A stretch of 64,000 nucleotides of DNA from Galaxea fascicularis (lineage: Eukaryota; Cnidaria; Anthozoa; Scleractinia; Euphylliidae), in assembly GCA_948470475.1 (NCBI GenBank), contig OX419335.1, forward strand, positions 18,837,479 to 18,901,478. Reading direction: 5' to 3'. The notes below the pieces were generated by a model. The model ran no database searches, had not been told where the DNA came from, and saw nothing but the letters and a program-made list of their open reading frames with translations. Both the position numbers and the translations under genes were made by a program. This document shows positions 60,701 through 62,562 of the stretch, in pieces (position 1 is the stretch's first letter; the number at the start of each line of letters is the position of its first letter).

Positions 60701-61814
60701 CAGTATTCACGGCCTGCGCATCAGGCACTGCAGAAAGTGAAGAATCGTTTGGTGGTCCGGAGACCGCATTTGATGGCTTAGTAGCCTTGACTGGTGGCTT
60801 AATAGCCCTGTTTGGTGGCTTAAAAGCCTCATTTATTGGCGATTGAGCCTGCTCCTCAGATAAAACCTCATTTGAGAGATCCTCAGAACCCAAGAGCGAA
60901 ATGGCGTCATAATTGACTGCGGTTTCCACTCGTGGTGGTGGCAATTCTCGCTCATTTTGTTCAAGTCGAGACTCGAAGAGGCTCATGCGGTCGTTGCAAC
61001 GAGAGACATCCTTCTGCAGGCTTTGAAGAGAGGTTAGAATGGACTCCAACATAGAGGTATCGTTTCTGTCAGCGCTTTCATTCGATGAAGGACGGCGCTT
61101 TGGAGATGGCGACTCGTCAGCGCGGGAACGAGAAGTCGAGCGTGACTTGCGTTTGCGATGCGAAGGCATCAAGAAAACAGTGAGGAAACTCTTTAGTTGG
61201 AGTCGAAAAACCGCAGAAAAGAATCCTGTACACGGATTGAAGAACAGCGGAAAAAGCTGCAGGGAATGCTGGAAGCACATGGTATGTACCCTCGGGGTGT
61301 CATGGGATTACATCACCCCCTCATTTTCTTGGGGGGTCCCTCTAGGGGTGTTAAAAGCGTGGATCGAAGCACAAGTAAGCGGACAATACCTGTTGTATTC
61401 TCATATATTGCGACCGGAGTCTGTGAAATATAATTTACATCTTTAACGTCATTATTTTAGGTGGTCAGGTATCCACGTTCTCACCAACAATCTTCACCGT
61501 GCTTGATGCGCTATCGTTCCCAGCAACACTGTCTGCAATGCAAGCATATCGAGCGTTTTCTTCTTCATCAGCAGCCCTGATCAGCAAAGAAGCGTCCTCC
61601 TGAACTTTGTACCTTACCCCACTGGTGATTTCCTGGCCATCTTTTGTCCACGTTACAGTTGGTGTTGGTACGCCGCTGGTTGGACACAGAATGGCAATGC
61701 TTGTATTGGTAAGTGCTGTCACGTTATCACCAATGTTTAACGTAATCGGGCTTCGGTCCTGAGTTTCTACAACTGTGGGTTTATCAGAAATCTTCACCCT
61801 TGGCTTAGAAGGAC
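18608..61814 (-). CDS. Giant ADAMTS-like/papilin-type matrix protein: 33 Ig I-set, 2 TSP1, PLAC (5' end outside window)
   Basis: Thirty-seven exons on the minus strand join into one open frame (11,135 nt; about 3,710 codons plus stop). Order: 33 I-set Ig domains, one per phase 1-1 exon; a 29-nt microexon; two TSP1 repeats; a PLAC domain. Each Ig has the B-strand Cys, C-strand Trp and F-strand Y/F-x-C, and many carry Asn-x-Ser/Thr sites just before the B-strand Cys. The product should be a secreted, glycosylated matrix protein. The C-terminal TSP1-PLAC order is that of ADAMTSL1/3 and papilin; BLAST-style naming could give 'hemicentin-like' because of the Ig array. The 61814 acceptor shows that more exons lie upstream. 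The two longest introns are inflated by DIRS elements. Introns not listed separately hold nothing I can identify. Confidence 0.8.
19046..19193 (-). CDS. TSP1 repeat 2 exon
   Basis: Phase 0 start after TGATTGGCAG, phase 1 end at GTAAGG. It encodes CSRSCGSHGVKFRRLQC and, after a linker, ACNRKPC. Joined to the upstream exon's 'WRTTVWSA' this gives a standard thrombospondin type 1 repeat (W-x4-W-S-x-C-S-x2-C-G). The open frame continues past 19193, but the acceptor there gives the correct TSP1 spacing and phase. Confidence 0.8.
19554..19730 (-). CDS. TSP1 repeat 1 (body) exon
   Basis: Phase 0-0 exon of 59 codons with TTTTCAG acceptor and GTAAGT donor. It begins CGNCVTHLRGWQERHISC, continues through 'IHC' and 'RCTHRDC', and ends with the start of the next repeat (WRTTVWSA). 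The first repeat is atypical: the usual CSxTCG is replaced by CGNC. Confidence 0.8.
20351..20379 (-). CDS. 29-nt microexon: start of TSP1 repeat 1
   Basis: Bounded by TTTCTTGTAG and GTAACA. It starts in phase 1 and ends in phase 0, exactly what is needed to link the last Ig exon (phase 1 end) with the phase 0 TSP1 exon. It encodes YWKATTWSK after a split Gly codon, the W-x4-W-S start of a TSP1 repeat, which then continues CGNC. Confidence 0.75.
20728..20810. repeat. (GGTC)n simple repeat
   Basis: Imperfect tandem GGTC units in the intron just 3' of the last Ig exon, grading into GTCA/ATCAG units. Confidence 0.8.
20827..21183 (-). CDS. Ig domain 33 (last Ig exon)
   Basis: Longest Ig exon (357 nt). 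It starts VPPEILDRHFRHI after TGCATAG and has an extended N-terminal linker. Core: LICTVVG, ITWKRNGERI, AGQYKCIASN. The donor is GTTAGT. The next exon is the 29-nt microexon. Confidence 0.8.
21916..22236 (-). CDS. Ig domain 32
   Basis: 321 nt, GTAAGT donor. Starts VPPEIPSHWQGLK, as do its two neighbours with 'VPP'. Core: VKCAAEG, ITWEVTTPST, EGNYTCIANN. Confidence 0.85.
22317..22422. repeat. (CAAT)n microsatellite
   Basis: About 21 near-perfect CAAT units, preceded by their complement (ATTG)n and GATC. It lies in the short intron between Ig domains 31 and 32, about 70 bp from the domain-31 donor. Confidence 0.9.
22490..22825 (-). CDS. Ig domain 31
   Basis: 336 nt, GTAAGG donor. Starts VPPLISNVRGTFE. 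Core: IKCLATG, ISWYRQRPGM, AAYYTCVATN. A longer C-D region than most domains here accounts for the extra codons. Confidence 0.85.
22977..23160. repeat. Snapback repeat in intron
   Basis: The left arm (GTGACAACATATTTACAAGGC, TAAAAAGTATT, GTTTTCGACACTAG) is complementary to the right arm (CTAGTGGCCAAAAC, AATACTTTTTAGCC, TTGTAAATATTTTGTCAC). The centre is near GATCTTCTGAAGATG. Arms are about 75 bp with scattered mismatches and no open frame. Confidence 0.6.
23429..23752 (-). CDS. Ig domain 30
   Basis: 324 nt, CACCACACAG acceptor and GTATTT donor. Starts PGGPAILADRRV. Core: MECPNQG, VTWSHNQRFI, AGSYQCTASN. Confidence 0.85.
24346..24475. repeat. Foldback repeat with about 50-bp arms
   Basis: The left arm contains TATTCTCGGTATTGAACTGG and AAGTGGAGGCTCTT. 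The right arm is its near-perfect complement (one mismatch in TAGTATGAAG/TAGCATGAAG). The loop is about 27 bp. Probably the core of a MITE. Confidence 0.65.
24576..24684. repeat. Foldback MITE with CCGCTTCGCGG apex
   Basis: AACAACTATTCA opens and TGAATAGTTGTT closes. The inner stem GTGGCTAGTGGTGGAT pairs with ATCCACCACTAGCCAC, and the apex is GCCGCTTCGCGGC. It lies 100 bp from the foldback at 24346-24475 in the same intron. Confidence 0.7.
24819..25139 (-). CDS. Ig domain 29
   Basis: 321 nt, TCCTTTCAG acceptor, GTGCGT donor. Starts PTRPSIKRSVQE. Core: LKCISSG, LTWTRGIDEI, ANEYTCTAKN. It has sequons NGS and NGT. Confidence 0.85.
25907..26215. repeat. (TTA)n and (GAT)n microsatellite, with possible LINE-like tail
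   Basis: About 20 TTA units (25907-25965) pass into GAT/GAC units (to about 26055). At 26185-26215 an AATAAA followed by TCTATTGTATTGTATT resembles the end of a non-LTR retrotransposon. The intron is 1.36 kb. Confidence 0.6.
26503..26805 (-). CDS. Ig domain 28
   Basis: 303 nt. The acceptor TTCTCCATCAG was chosen because it alone gives phase 1 without a stop; two other AGs just upstream are out of phase. Starts TLYPLIVSQTKS, with the 'VVWY' linker seen also in domain 12. Core: LSCPASG, VSWKKGNETL, EGQYTCIATN. Donor GTATGT. Confidence 0.75.
27333..27656 (-). CDS. Ig domain 27
   Basis: 324 nt, TTCTTTAG acceptor, GTAAGG donor. Starts PTEPSILPSEGS. Core: ITCGVKG, VTWTRDGQAV, SGDYTCEAKS. Confidence 0.85.
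28021..28350 (-). CDS. Ig domain 26
   Basis: 330 nt, GATCTTCAG acceptor, GTACGT donor. Starts LQKPRILVQLPG. A second AG 8 nt inside (TTTGCAG) would be out of phase. Core: LTCPTEG, ITWRKDGVDL, SGKFTCSAEN. Confidence 0.8.
28786..29115 (-). CDS. Ig domain 25 (type A)
   Basis: 330 nt, CCTCAACAG acceptor, GTTAGA donor. Type A signature: PSKPIVKKPDDP, then 'SPITLTIGDNVTALTNTS', IQCPTSG, VTWTKDGQEI, NARYTCTANS. It is the last member of the alternating A/B block. Confidence 0.9.
29537..29866 (-). CDS. Ig domain 24 (type B)
   Basis: 330 nt. Type B signature: PIKATIEVPRPGREIP, 'NIGDNVTAASNTTIT', IRCPASG, VTWKKDGLEI, SARYTCNVQG. Donor GTCAGT. Confidence 0.9.
30169..30498 (-). CDS. Ig domain 23 (type A)
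   Basis: 330 nt, CTTTTGTAG acceptor, GTAAGC donor. PSKPYIETSDKP, IQCPTSG, VTWTKDDQEI, SAQYTCTADS. Sequon NTS before the B-strand Cys. Confidence 0.9.
31144..31473 (-). CDS. Ig domain 22 (type B)
   Basis: 330 nt. PTKPAIVVPESGKDIP, IRCSVSG, VTWTKNGVEI, SAKYTCSVTS. GTCAGT donor, the same as the other type B exons at 29537 and 32474. Confidence 0.9.
31678..32007 (-). CDS. Ig domain 21 (type A)
   Basis: 330 nt. PSKPVIKISDNP, IQCPTSG, VMWTKDGQEV, KALYKCIAES. Here the usual Asp-x-Gly/Ala before the F-strand Tyr is 'GDKALY'. Donor GTATGT. Confidence 0.9.
32474..32803 (-). CDS. Ig domain 20 (type B)
   Basis: 330 nt, CTTGCAG acceptor, GTCAGT donor. PVDPVIEVPDSGREIP, IRCPVSG, VIWTKNGVEI, SAEYSCTVKS. 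Confidence 0.9.
33266..33595 (-). CDS. Ig domain 19 (type A)
   Basis: 330 nt, TTTTATCAG acceptor, GTAAGA donor. PVKPTIIIPEIP, IQCATTG, ITWTKDGQEI, NGRYACISAN. First (5'-most) member of the seven-exon A/B block. Confidence 0.9.
33966..34280 (-). CDS. Ig domain 18
   Basis: 315 nt, TTGTTACAG acceptor, GTTTGT donor. AVQPSVEISGR, INCSARG, MRWHMNGQQL, PGEFKCIAEN. A shortened E-F region replaces the usual Asp-x-Gly. Confidence 0.85.
35171..35497 (-). CDS. Ig domain 17
   Basis: 327 nt, CTTTTGACAG acceptor, GTGAGA donor. PVAPKIMPLYG, IKCPFVG, IKWIKDRKML, SGDYVCIAES. It carries one extra Cys in 'EMDCAG'. Confidence 0.85.
36238..36556. repeat. Imperfect direct repeat pair in intron
   Basis: About 36238-36322 and 36472-36556 share 'AATGA.A.TGT..AGCTTGTG.GATGTGGCTT' and then 'ATACCTCA.AAATT' and 'GTAAGCTGAAAG' in order, 234 bp apart. 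They lie in the 1.3-kb intron between domains 16 and 17. Confidence 0.5.
36770..37090 (-). CDS. Ig domain 16
   Basis: 321 nt, CCTTTACTAG acceptor, GTATGA donor. PIRPRIKKSRS with a 'IIWYEKQPF' linker; LTCPALG, VAWYRGGMRM, TDRYTCVARN. Confidence 0.85.
37662..37988 (-). CDS. Ig domain 15
   Basis: 327 nt, TTCGTTCAG acceptor, GTATCT donor. PVLPRIKAGED, LKCAAEG, VSWSKNGRPL, SGRYMCLATN. Confidence 0.85.
38413..38721 (-). CDS. Ig domain 14
   Basis: 309 nt, TTCTTGCAG acceptor, GTAAGG donor. PSKPIILPPQV, ITCKVDG, VTWLRDGKRV, AGQVSCFAEN. The F-strand Tyr is replaced by Val (QVSC). Confidence 0.85.
38973..39260. mobile_element. Foldback MITE with GCGAAGC apex
   Basis: At 38973-39124 CTTACCGAGTTCGAGGTCCG pairs, with gaps, to CGGACAGAGAAAACGAGG...GTAAG. 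The inner stem has GTACTGTAAGTTAC, TTTTTTCCCGTT and TTATGGCCC, and the apex is CGCGAAGCGCG. A second hairpin GCGGGCCG...CGGCCCGC follows at 39181-39208, then a GCGCGCGTA end. It sits in the intron between domains 13 and 14. Confidence 0.65.
39623..39955 (-). CDS. Ig domain 13
   Basis: 333 nt, TTCTTTAG acceptor, GTAAGT donor. PQSPSISSSQD, VTCSADG, VAWSKGEELL, SGDYVCTAMS. Confidence 0.85.
40676..41005 (-). CDS. Ig domain 12
   Basis: 330 nt, TTTTGTTAG acceptor, GTATGT donor. ATVPIITTSDA with a 'VSWYNREPR' linker; LTCKYSA, VKWSVRDEED, SAQYVCSVRN. Confidence 0.85.
41741..42064 (-). CDS. Ig domain 11
   Basis: 324 nt, TCTTGACAG acceptor, GTAAGC donor. PEGPSIRGETS, IRCSASG, VFWNSSSKMQ (sequon NSS after the Trp), SGKYMCSAVN. 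Confidence 0.85.
42136..42340. mobile_element. MITE with TA duplication (Tc1/mariner-like)
   Basis: CAGTCTTTCCCGTAAAACCG and its complement are the terminal inverted repeats, and further pairing extends inward (GTGAACAC...GTGTTTAC, ATATTTCT). TA lies outside both ends (42134-42135 and 42341-42342). A CAGT start and TA target fit a non-autonomous Tc1/mariner element. Confidence 0.7.
43079..43399 (-). CDS. Ig domain 10
   Basis: 321 nt, TTACTTTAG acceptor, GTACGT donor. PVEPKILSSNK, IRCPATG, IDWKKSEFPV, TGSYTCNASN. Confidence 0.85.
44052..44381 (-). CDS. Ig domain 9
   Basis: 330 nt, GTTTTGATAAG acceptor (weak but after a T-rich tract), GTAAGT donor. GRRPQITSPEE, ILCPVTA, ITWLFNATSV (sequon NAT), VGSYTCIARN. 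Confidence 0.8.
44719..45021 (-). CDS. Ig domain 8
   Basis: 303 nt, TTTTTTACAG acceptor, GTAAAT donor. TVSPKISAVSK, VRCNATG, ITWRKDDTVL, AGRYQCTASN. It has no long start-to-stop frame of its own, so it was found by translating between splice sites. Confidence 0.8.
45395..45700 (-). CDS. Ig domain 7, with GC donor
   Basis: 306 nt, TATTATGCAG acceptor. PEAPHINVSRT, IECPVSG, VTWSRQDGRV, SGVYRCKALN. The phase-correct donor is ACAG|GCAAGT, a GC-AG intron with otherwise perfect consensus. No GT donor nearby keeps phase 1. Confidence 0.8.
46236..46553 (-). CDS. Ig domain 6
   Basis: 318 nt, TTGGTTCAG acceptor, GTAGGA donor. PKIDALQESV, IFCPATG, IKWYREGVPL, GGTFTCEASN (Phe in place of the F-strand Tyr). 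Confidence 0.85.
47303..47605 (-). CDS. Ig domain 5
   Basis: 303 nt, CCTCTGTAG acceptor, GTAAGT donor. VQSPIITTDEQT, LVCEVRG, VTWEKDDAEV, SGNYSCLASN. Confidence 0.85.
48177..48488 (-). CDS. Ig domain 4
   Basis: 312 nt, TGTCCTCAG acceptor, GTAAGT donor. PAPPEIIRAGIE, VSCRVKG, VQWTKDGSPL, SGVYKCTATS. A longer F-G turn (PLLELVDS) sets it apart. The next upstream intron contains DIRS1. Confidence 0.85.
48793..49000 (+). repeat. DIRS1 left terminal inverted repeat
   Basis: About 205 bp complementary to 54144-54393. Shared landmarks include CATAAGGTAGAATCC, CTACGAACCACTCTTTAACG, CCCTGGGTAAGAAAACAG and ACCGCTGACATCTGAGCC. The outermost 30 bp differ between the two ends, as they do in DIRS2. Confidence 0.8.
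49162..50950 (+). pseudogene. DIRS1 gag-like gene, broken
   Basis: The first part (49162 to about 49773) starts MCKKRHRSRSRSRSR, a basic Arg/Ser-rich N-terminus like that of DIRS2, followed by repeats of 'ANEPP' and 'FTAFLEKHFRRKLSYDQ'. A MITE interrupts it at 49774-50365. Homology to DIRS2 gag resumes with 'ERDKELASVQR', 'PLCCLHDAL' and, in another frame after a T-rich run near 50590, 'QADLSRGL'. Even without the MITE the two parts are out of frame. It would be the structural protein of the particle. Confidence 0.7.
49774..50365. mobile_element. 592-bp MITE inserted in DIRS1 gag, TGCA duplication
   Basis: CCAGTCAATGTAAATCCCC begins the left end and its complement ends the right end, followed inward by C/G runs and AACCCGGGAA/TTCCCGGGTT. 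TGCA is present on both sides (49770-49773 and 50366-50369). No gene inside. It entered after DIRS1 and dates that copy as older. Confidence 0.75.
51129..52895 (+). pseudogene. DIRS1 reverse transcriptase-RNase H
   Basis: Open for 588 codons after an in-frame stop at 51126-51128 that cuts off the upstream part of RT (NADLIDSEVENLLTKGAI). RT motifs: VPKKGG/RPVIDL, DLKDAY and YLDD at 51504-51515. RNase H motifs follow: TTDASKTGWGA, LELKVAF, MDNTTAV and ADSESR supply the D-E-D-D residues. The C-terminal part (DLFASRLSTQLPQY..., YTFPPFNLIP) is a segment conserved with DIRS2. The 3' part overlaps the YR frame. Confidence 0.8.
52631..53724 (+). pseudogene. DIRS1 tyrosine recombinase, one frameshift
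   Basis: The YR integrates the circular DNA form of DIRS elements. The main frame (52765-53724) has the SAM-like core 'RKTYQSAWRRW', Arg in CPERVSAL, the H-x-x-R pair in AHSVRGAS and the catalytic Tyr in FQKFYYK. The N-terminus matching DIRS2 (EPPD...SRVS) lies in another frame from 52631, so a frameshift falls near 52770-52790. Confidence 0.75.
53936..54039 (+). repeat. DIRS1 internal complementary region (ICR) with 41-nt hairpin
   Basis: CTACCTTATGTTTTCTCATATATTTCGAA repeats the complement of the left terminus. It is followed by the hairpin at 53988-54028 (CAATTATACC...AGTATAATTG, apex CGCGAAGCG) that otherwise lies at the right terminus. The region is thus the joined ends of the element, as required by the DIRS circle-forming replication model. 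Confidence 0.75.
54144..54393 (+). repeat. DIRS1 right terminal inverted repeat with terminal hairpin
   Basis: Complement of 48793-49000 from the AACGCATCTAG region outward. It ends with a 41-nt hairpin (54351-54391, CAATTATACTGG...CCTGGTATAATTG) whose apex is CCGCCTCGCGG, a one-base variant of the ICR copy. The left end has no hairpin. Confidence 0.75.
54727..54835. repeat. (TTA)n/(GTA)n and GGTATT-type simple repeats
   Basis: About 15 TTA units pass into (GTA)n and then irregular GGTATTG/ACTGGTATT units, ending about 60 bp before the donor of Ig domain 3. Confidence 0.8.
54894..55214 (-). CDS. Ig domain 3
   Basis: 321 nt, TTATTTCAG acceptor, GTAAGC donor. It has no long start-to-stop frame and was found by translating between splice sites: PLPPEILSSEED, AINCTTRG, VTWTKGNKTL, GKYTCSSQN. 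Sequons include NIT, NKT and NGT. Confidence 0.8.
55887..56216 (-). CDS. Ig domain 2 (type B)
   Basis: 330 nt, AAATTCAG acceptor, GTACAG donor. PVSPVIKVSETGREIP, 'NIGDNVTAALNTTIT', IKCPVSG, VTWLKDGVQI, SGRYTCSIGS. Closest to the type B exons 24-27 kb downstream (29537, 31144, 32474), not to its immediate downstream neighbour, domain 3. Confidence 0.9.
56638..56867 (-). repeat. DIRS2 right terminal inverted repeat with terminal hairpin
   Basis: Matches 61250-61435 in inverted orientation (GGTATTGTCCGCTTACTTG, CACGCTTTTAACACCCCTAG, GGGGTGATGTAATCCCATG). The end carries the 41-nt hairpin at 56642-56682, apex CCGCGAAGCGG. Confidence 0.85.
56950..57075 (-). repeat. DIRS2 internal complementary region (ICR)
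   Basis: Contains, in order on the plus strand, the complement of the right terminus (CTCATATATTTCTCCCTTCG...), the hairpin at 56986-57026, and the complement of the left terminus (ATTTCACAGACTCCGGTCG...GAGAATACAACAGGTA). It is effectively a copy of the end-to-end junction of the element. Confidence 0.8.
57212..58339 (-). CDS. DIRS2 tyrosine recombinase, 375 aa, intact
   Basis: Site-specific recombinase of the lambda-integrase type that joins the circular cDNA to the genome. A core-binding region near residues 64-160 (RKTYQSAWSRW) is followed by the catalytic domain: Arg208 in CPERSSSL, His322/Arg325 in AHSLRSAS, Trp348 in ADWS, and nucleophile Tyr358 or 359 in FQKFYYK. The 5' 334 nt overlap the RT-RNase H frame, a usual DIRS arrangement. 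The start is the first ATG; a later one is possible. Confidence 0.9.
   Translation of the reverse strand: MASSTMVANPVEPPDQQSCVTASQSPPFAGPIRSRQGTSHVSPSPSHRVSHLQQCYQTEGFPEQVTKLLLSATRSTTRKTYQSAWSRWHSWCSQGKVDPVSAPLPKILEFLANAYSDGLEYRTINVLRSALSSTHPKIDGFLVGQHPHVVKLMKGIINSRPPRPRFSHTWDVRKVTAYISSLGHNKSLTLKQLSRKLVMLFALACPERSSSLARFDLRYCRVIPEGVVFSLSAPRKRGNPSQLAEAFIARFPHSRRLCPVEALRCYLKASRLVRPTVPCSQPDHLFISYVKPHKPVSSATIGRWLRLTLQDAGINTSIFKAHSLRSASTTAAANGNVSLEVIMKMADWSAVSTFQKFYYKPVFSSDYCQAVLQPS
58006..59964 (-). pseudogene. DIRS2 reverse transcriptase-RNase H, one nonsense codon
   Basis: One frame of about 650 codons with a single TAA at 59557-59559, where related copies have Gln in '.SQKFL.F.W'; a C-to-T change would explain it. 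RT motifs: LVPKKEG, RPVIDLSRL and DLKDAY before the stop; PFGLSAAPR and YLDD after it. RNase H: LSDASKVGWGA, LLELKAAF, LDNTTAV, ADTESR. The C-terminal segment DLFASRLTAQLPQYISW ... AFPPFNLIP is shared with DIRS1 and may be the methyltransferase-like region reported in DIRS elements. The exact start is unclear; the frame overlaps the end of gag. Confidence 0.85.
59949..61169 (-). CDS. DIRS2 gag-like protein, 406 aa
   Basis: Likely structural protein of the element. The start chosen is ATG at 61169 (MPSHRKRKSRSTSRSR), because the basic Arg/Ser-rich N-terminus aligns with DIRS1; the frame is open for 37 more codons upstream. Middle: repeated 'FKPPN/IKPPV/TKPSN' motifs, then FSAFLEKNFRRRLSYDQIL, ERDKELASVQRAL, GPLCCLHDALE and SRQADLSRGLSKN, all shared with DIRS1. 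It ends QESTST before the RT frame. Confidence 0.8.
   Translation of the reverse strand: MPSHRKRKSRSTSRSRADESPSPKRRPSSNESADRNDTSMLESILTSLQSLQKDVSRCNDRMSLFESRLEQNERELPPPRVETAVNYDAISLLGSEDLSNEVLSEEQAQSPINEAFKPPNRAIKPPVKATKPSNAVSGPPNDSSLSAVPDAQAVNTGSNENTENTSACYDPDASSTSWKPSTDFSAFLEKNFRRRLSYDQILDILGVSSVPAVDALASLDTNITNQIPNFQTKKYVQERDKELASVQRALLNATGPLCCLHDALESNESIPSEDLKLMLQQALCLLGSSNYQLSALRRKKVLAAINKTKISLGDLPLPNAKRMLFGEDFPSLASRQADLSRGLSKNRSSNVRRQIPQRPASTQCYGARPNNTRSFATPNAKYSSQARSKNRPFRPQRTVAQESTST
61250..61435 (-). repeat. DIRS2 left terminal inverted repeat
   Basis: The 5' end of the element on the minus strand (AATTATATTTCACAGACTCC...). Its outer edge lies 47 bp from the splice donor of Ig domain 1. 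Unlike the right end it has no terminal hairpin. Confidence 0.8.
61485..61814 (-). CDS. Ig domain 1 in window (type A)
   Basis: 330 nt, TTACTTTTAG acceptor, GTGAGA donor. PSKPRVKISDKP, 'SPITLNIGDNVTALTNTS', AILCPTSG, VTWTKDGQEI, ARYACIADS. An acceptor at its 5' end shows the gene continues beyond 61814. Its type A sequence is nearest to exons at 28786-33595. Confidence 0.9.
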
Positions 61815-62562
61815 CTAAAAGTAATTTGAACATAACAAGAAACGATGTAACTAAAATAGTAAAAGGCCAATATTTTGCCACATCAAGATGTTGTGAACAA
61901 TTTATTATGAGCTCTACTGCTCTCCTCTGCCATCCTAAGTCCCGGCTACTCGGAAACTGTTAGTTCTTGGTATCCCTATCCACCGTTTATTGGAATTAAA
62001 TTTCGTTTCCTTTGCCTTTACTTCACACTTTGTCTGTAGTTTGAAGGGACTAAGTCGTCTGGAGCCCTTTTCTCACTTGAATAAAACGTCCTCTTCATGA
62101 ACACGTTTTGTATGGAATAACTGAATTTTCAAAACGAAGGAAAGCTGAACTTTGACGTGAATCCTTCAGGATATTGTATCAACACACTCGTGTGGCAGAC
62201 AATACAATCAATTCACTTTTCGCAGTTTCATTAACAACAAGAGACTAAACGTAGCCCTAAACGCGGGCCTGCAAAAATTGTCCATCTCTCATTTACTTTA
62301 AAAACAGCGAGCACATGGTGTTATGATGGAGAATTTCTATCGACATATACTGTTGTCAAATTGTTTTACAGTTCAAGCATTGCTAATGATAATAATACGT
62401 GGAAAAACTAAAAACAGAAAAAGACAAATGAAAAAGGAAAAAAAAACTATGGTTGACACTTCGGCGAGGATTCGAACTCGGCCTCTGCCCGCTCCAAAAG
62501 GCGATCGTGCAGTGGTTTTCGTTGGATTAGTTAAGTCACGTGCGCGACACTTGAGGGTGGCC
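61815..62562. other. Intron of the giant gene, no exon seen
   Basis: No Ig-type translation between splice sites was found on the minus strand up to 64,000, so upstream exons are beyond the window or unrecognised. A GGATTCGAACTC motif near 62469 is tRNA-like on the minus strand, but no full cloverleaf is evident. Confidence 0.4.

Larger units (their letters stand above)
56638..61435 (-). mobile_element. DIRS-type retrotransposon, nearly intact (DIRS2)
   Basis: 4.8 kb in the same orientation as the host gene, in the intron between Ig domains 1 and 2. Order 5' to 3' on the minus strand: left TIR, gag, RT-RNase H, YR, ICR, right TIR with hairpin. The ends were placed by comparison with the ICR, which reads ...GAAATATAATTACAATTATACC...; the two termini share ATT and flanking bases show no duplication. 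Apart from one nonsense codon in RT, the three genes are open, so the copy is young relative to DIRS1. Confidence 0.9.

Noticed and set aside
18608..61814. Hemicentin assignment for the giant gene
   Set aside because: The Ig array would support it, but TSP1-TSP1-PLAC at the C-terminus, without the EGF/nidogen modules, fits ADAMTS-like/papilin better. The N-terminus is not in the window, so this is not final.
62463..62545. tRNA gene on the minus strand
   Set aside because: A T-arm-like GAGTTCGAATCC is present, but no matching 5' acceptor half or clear A box was found.
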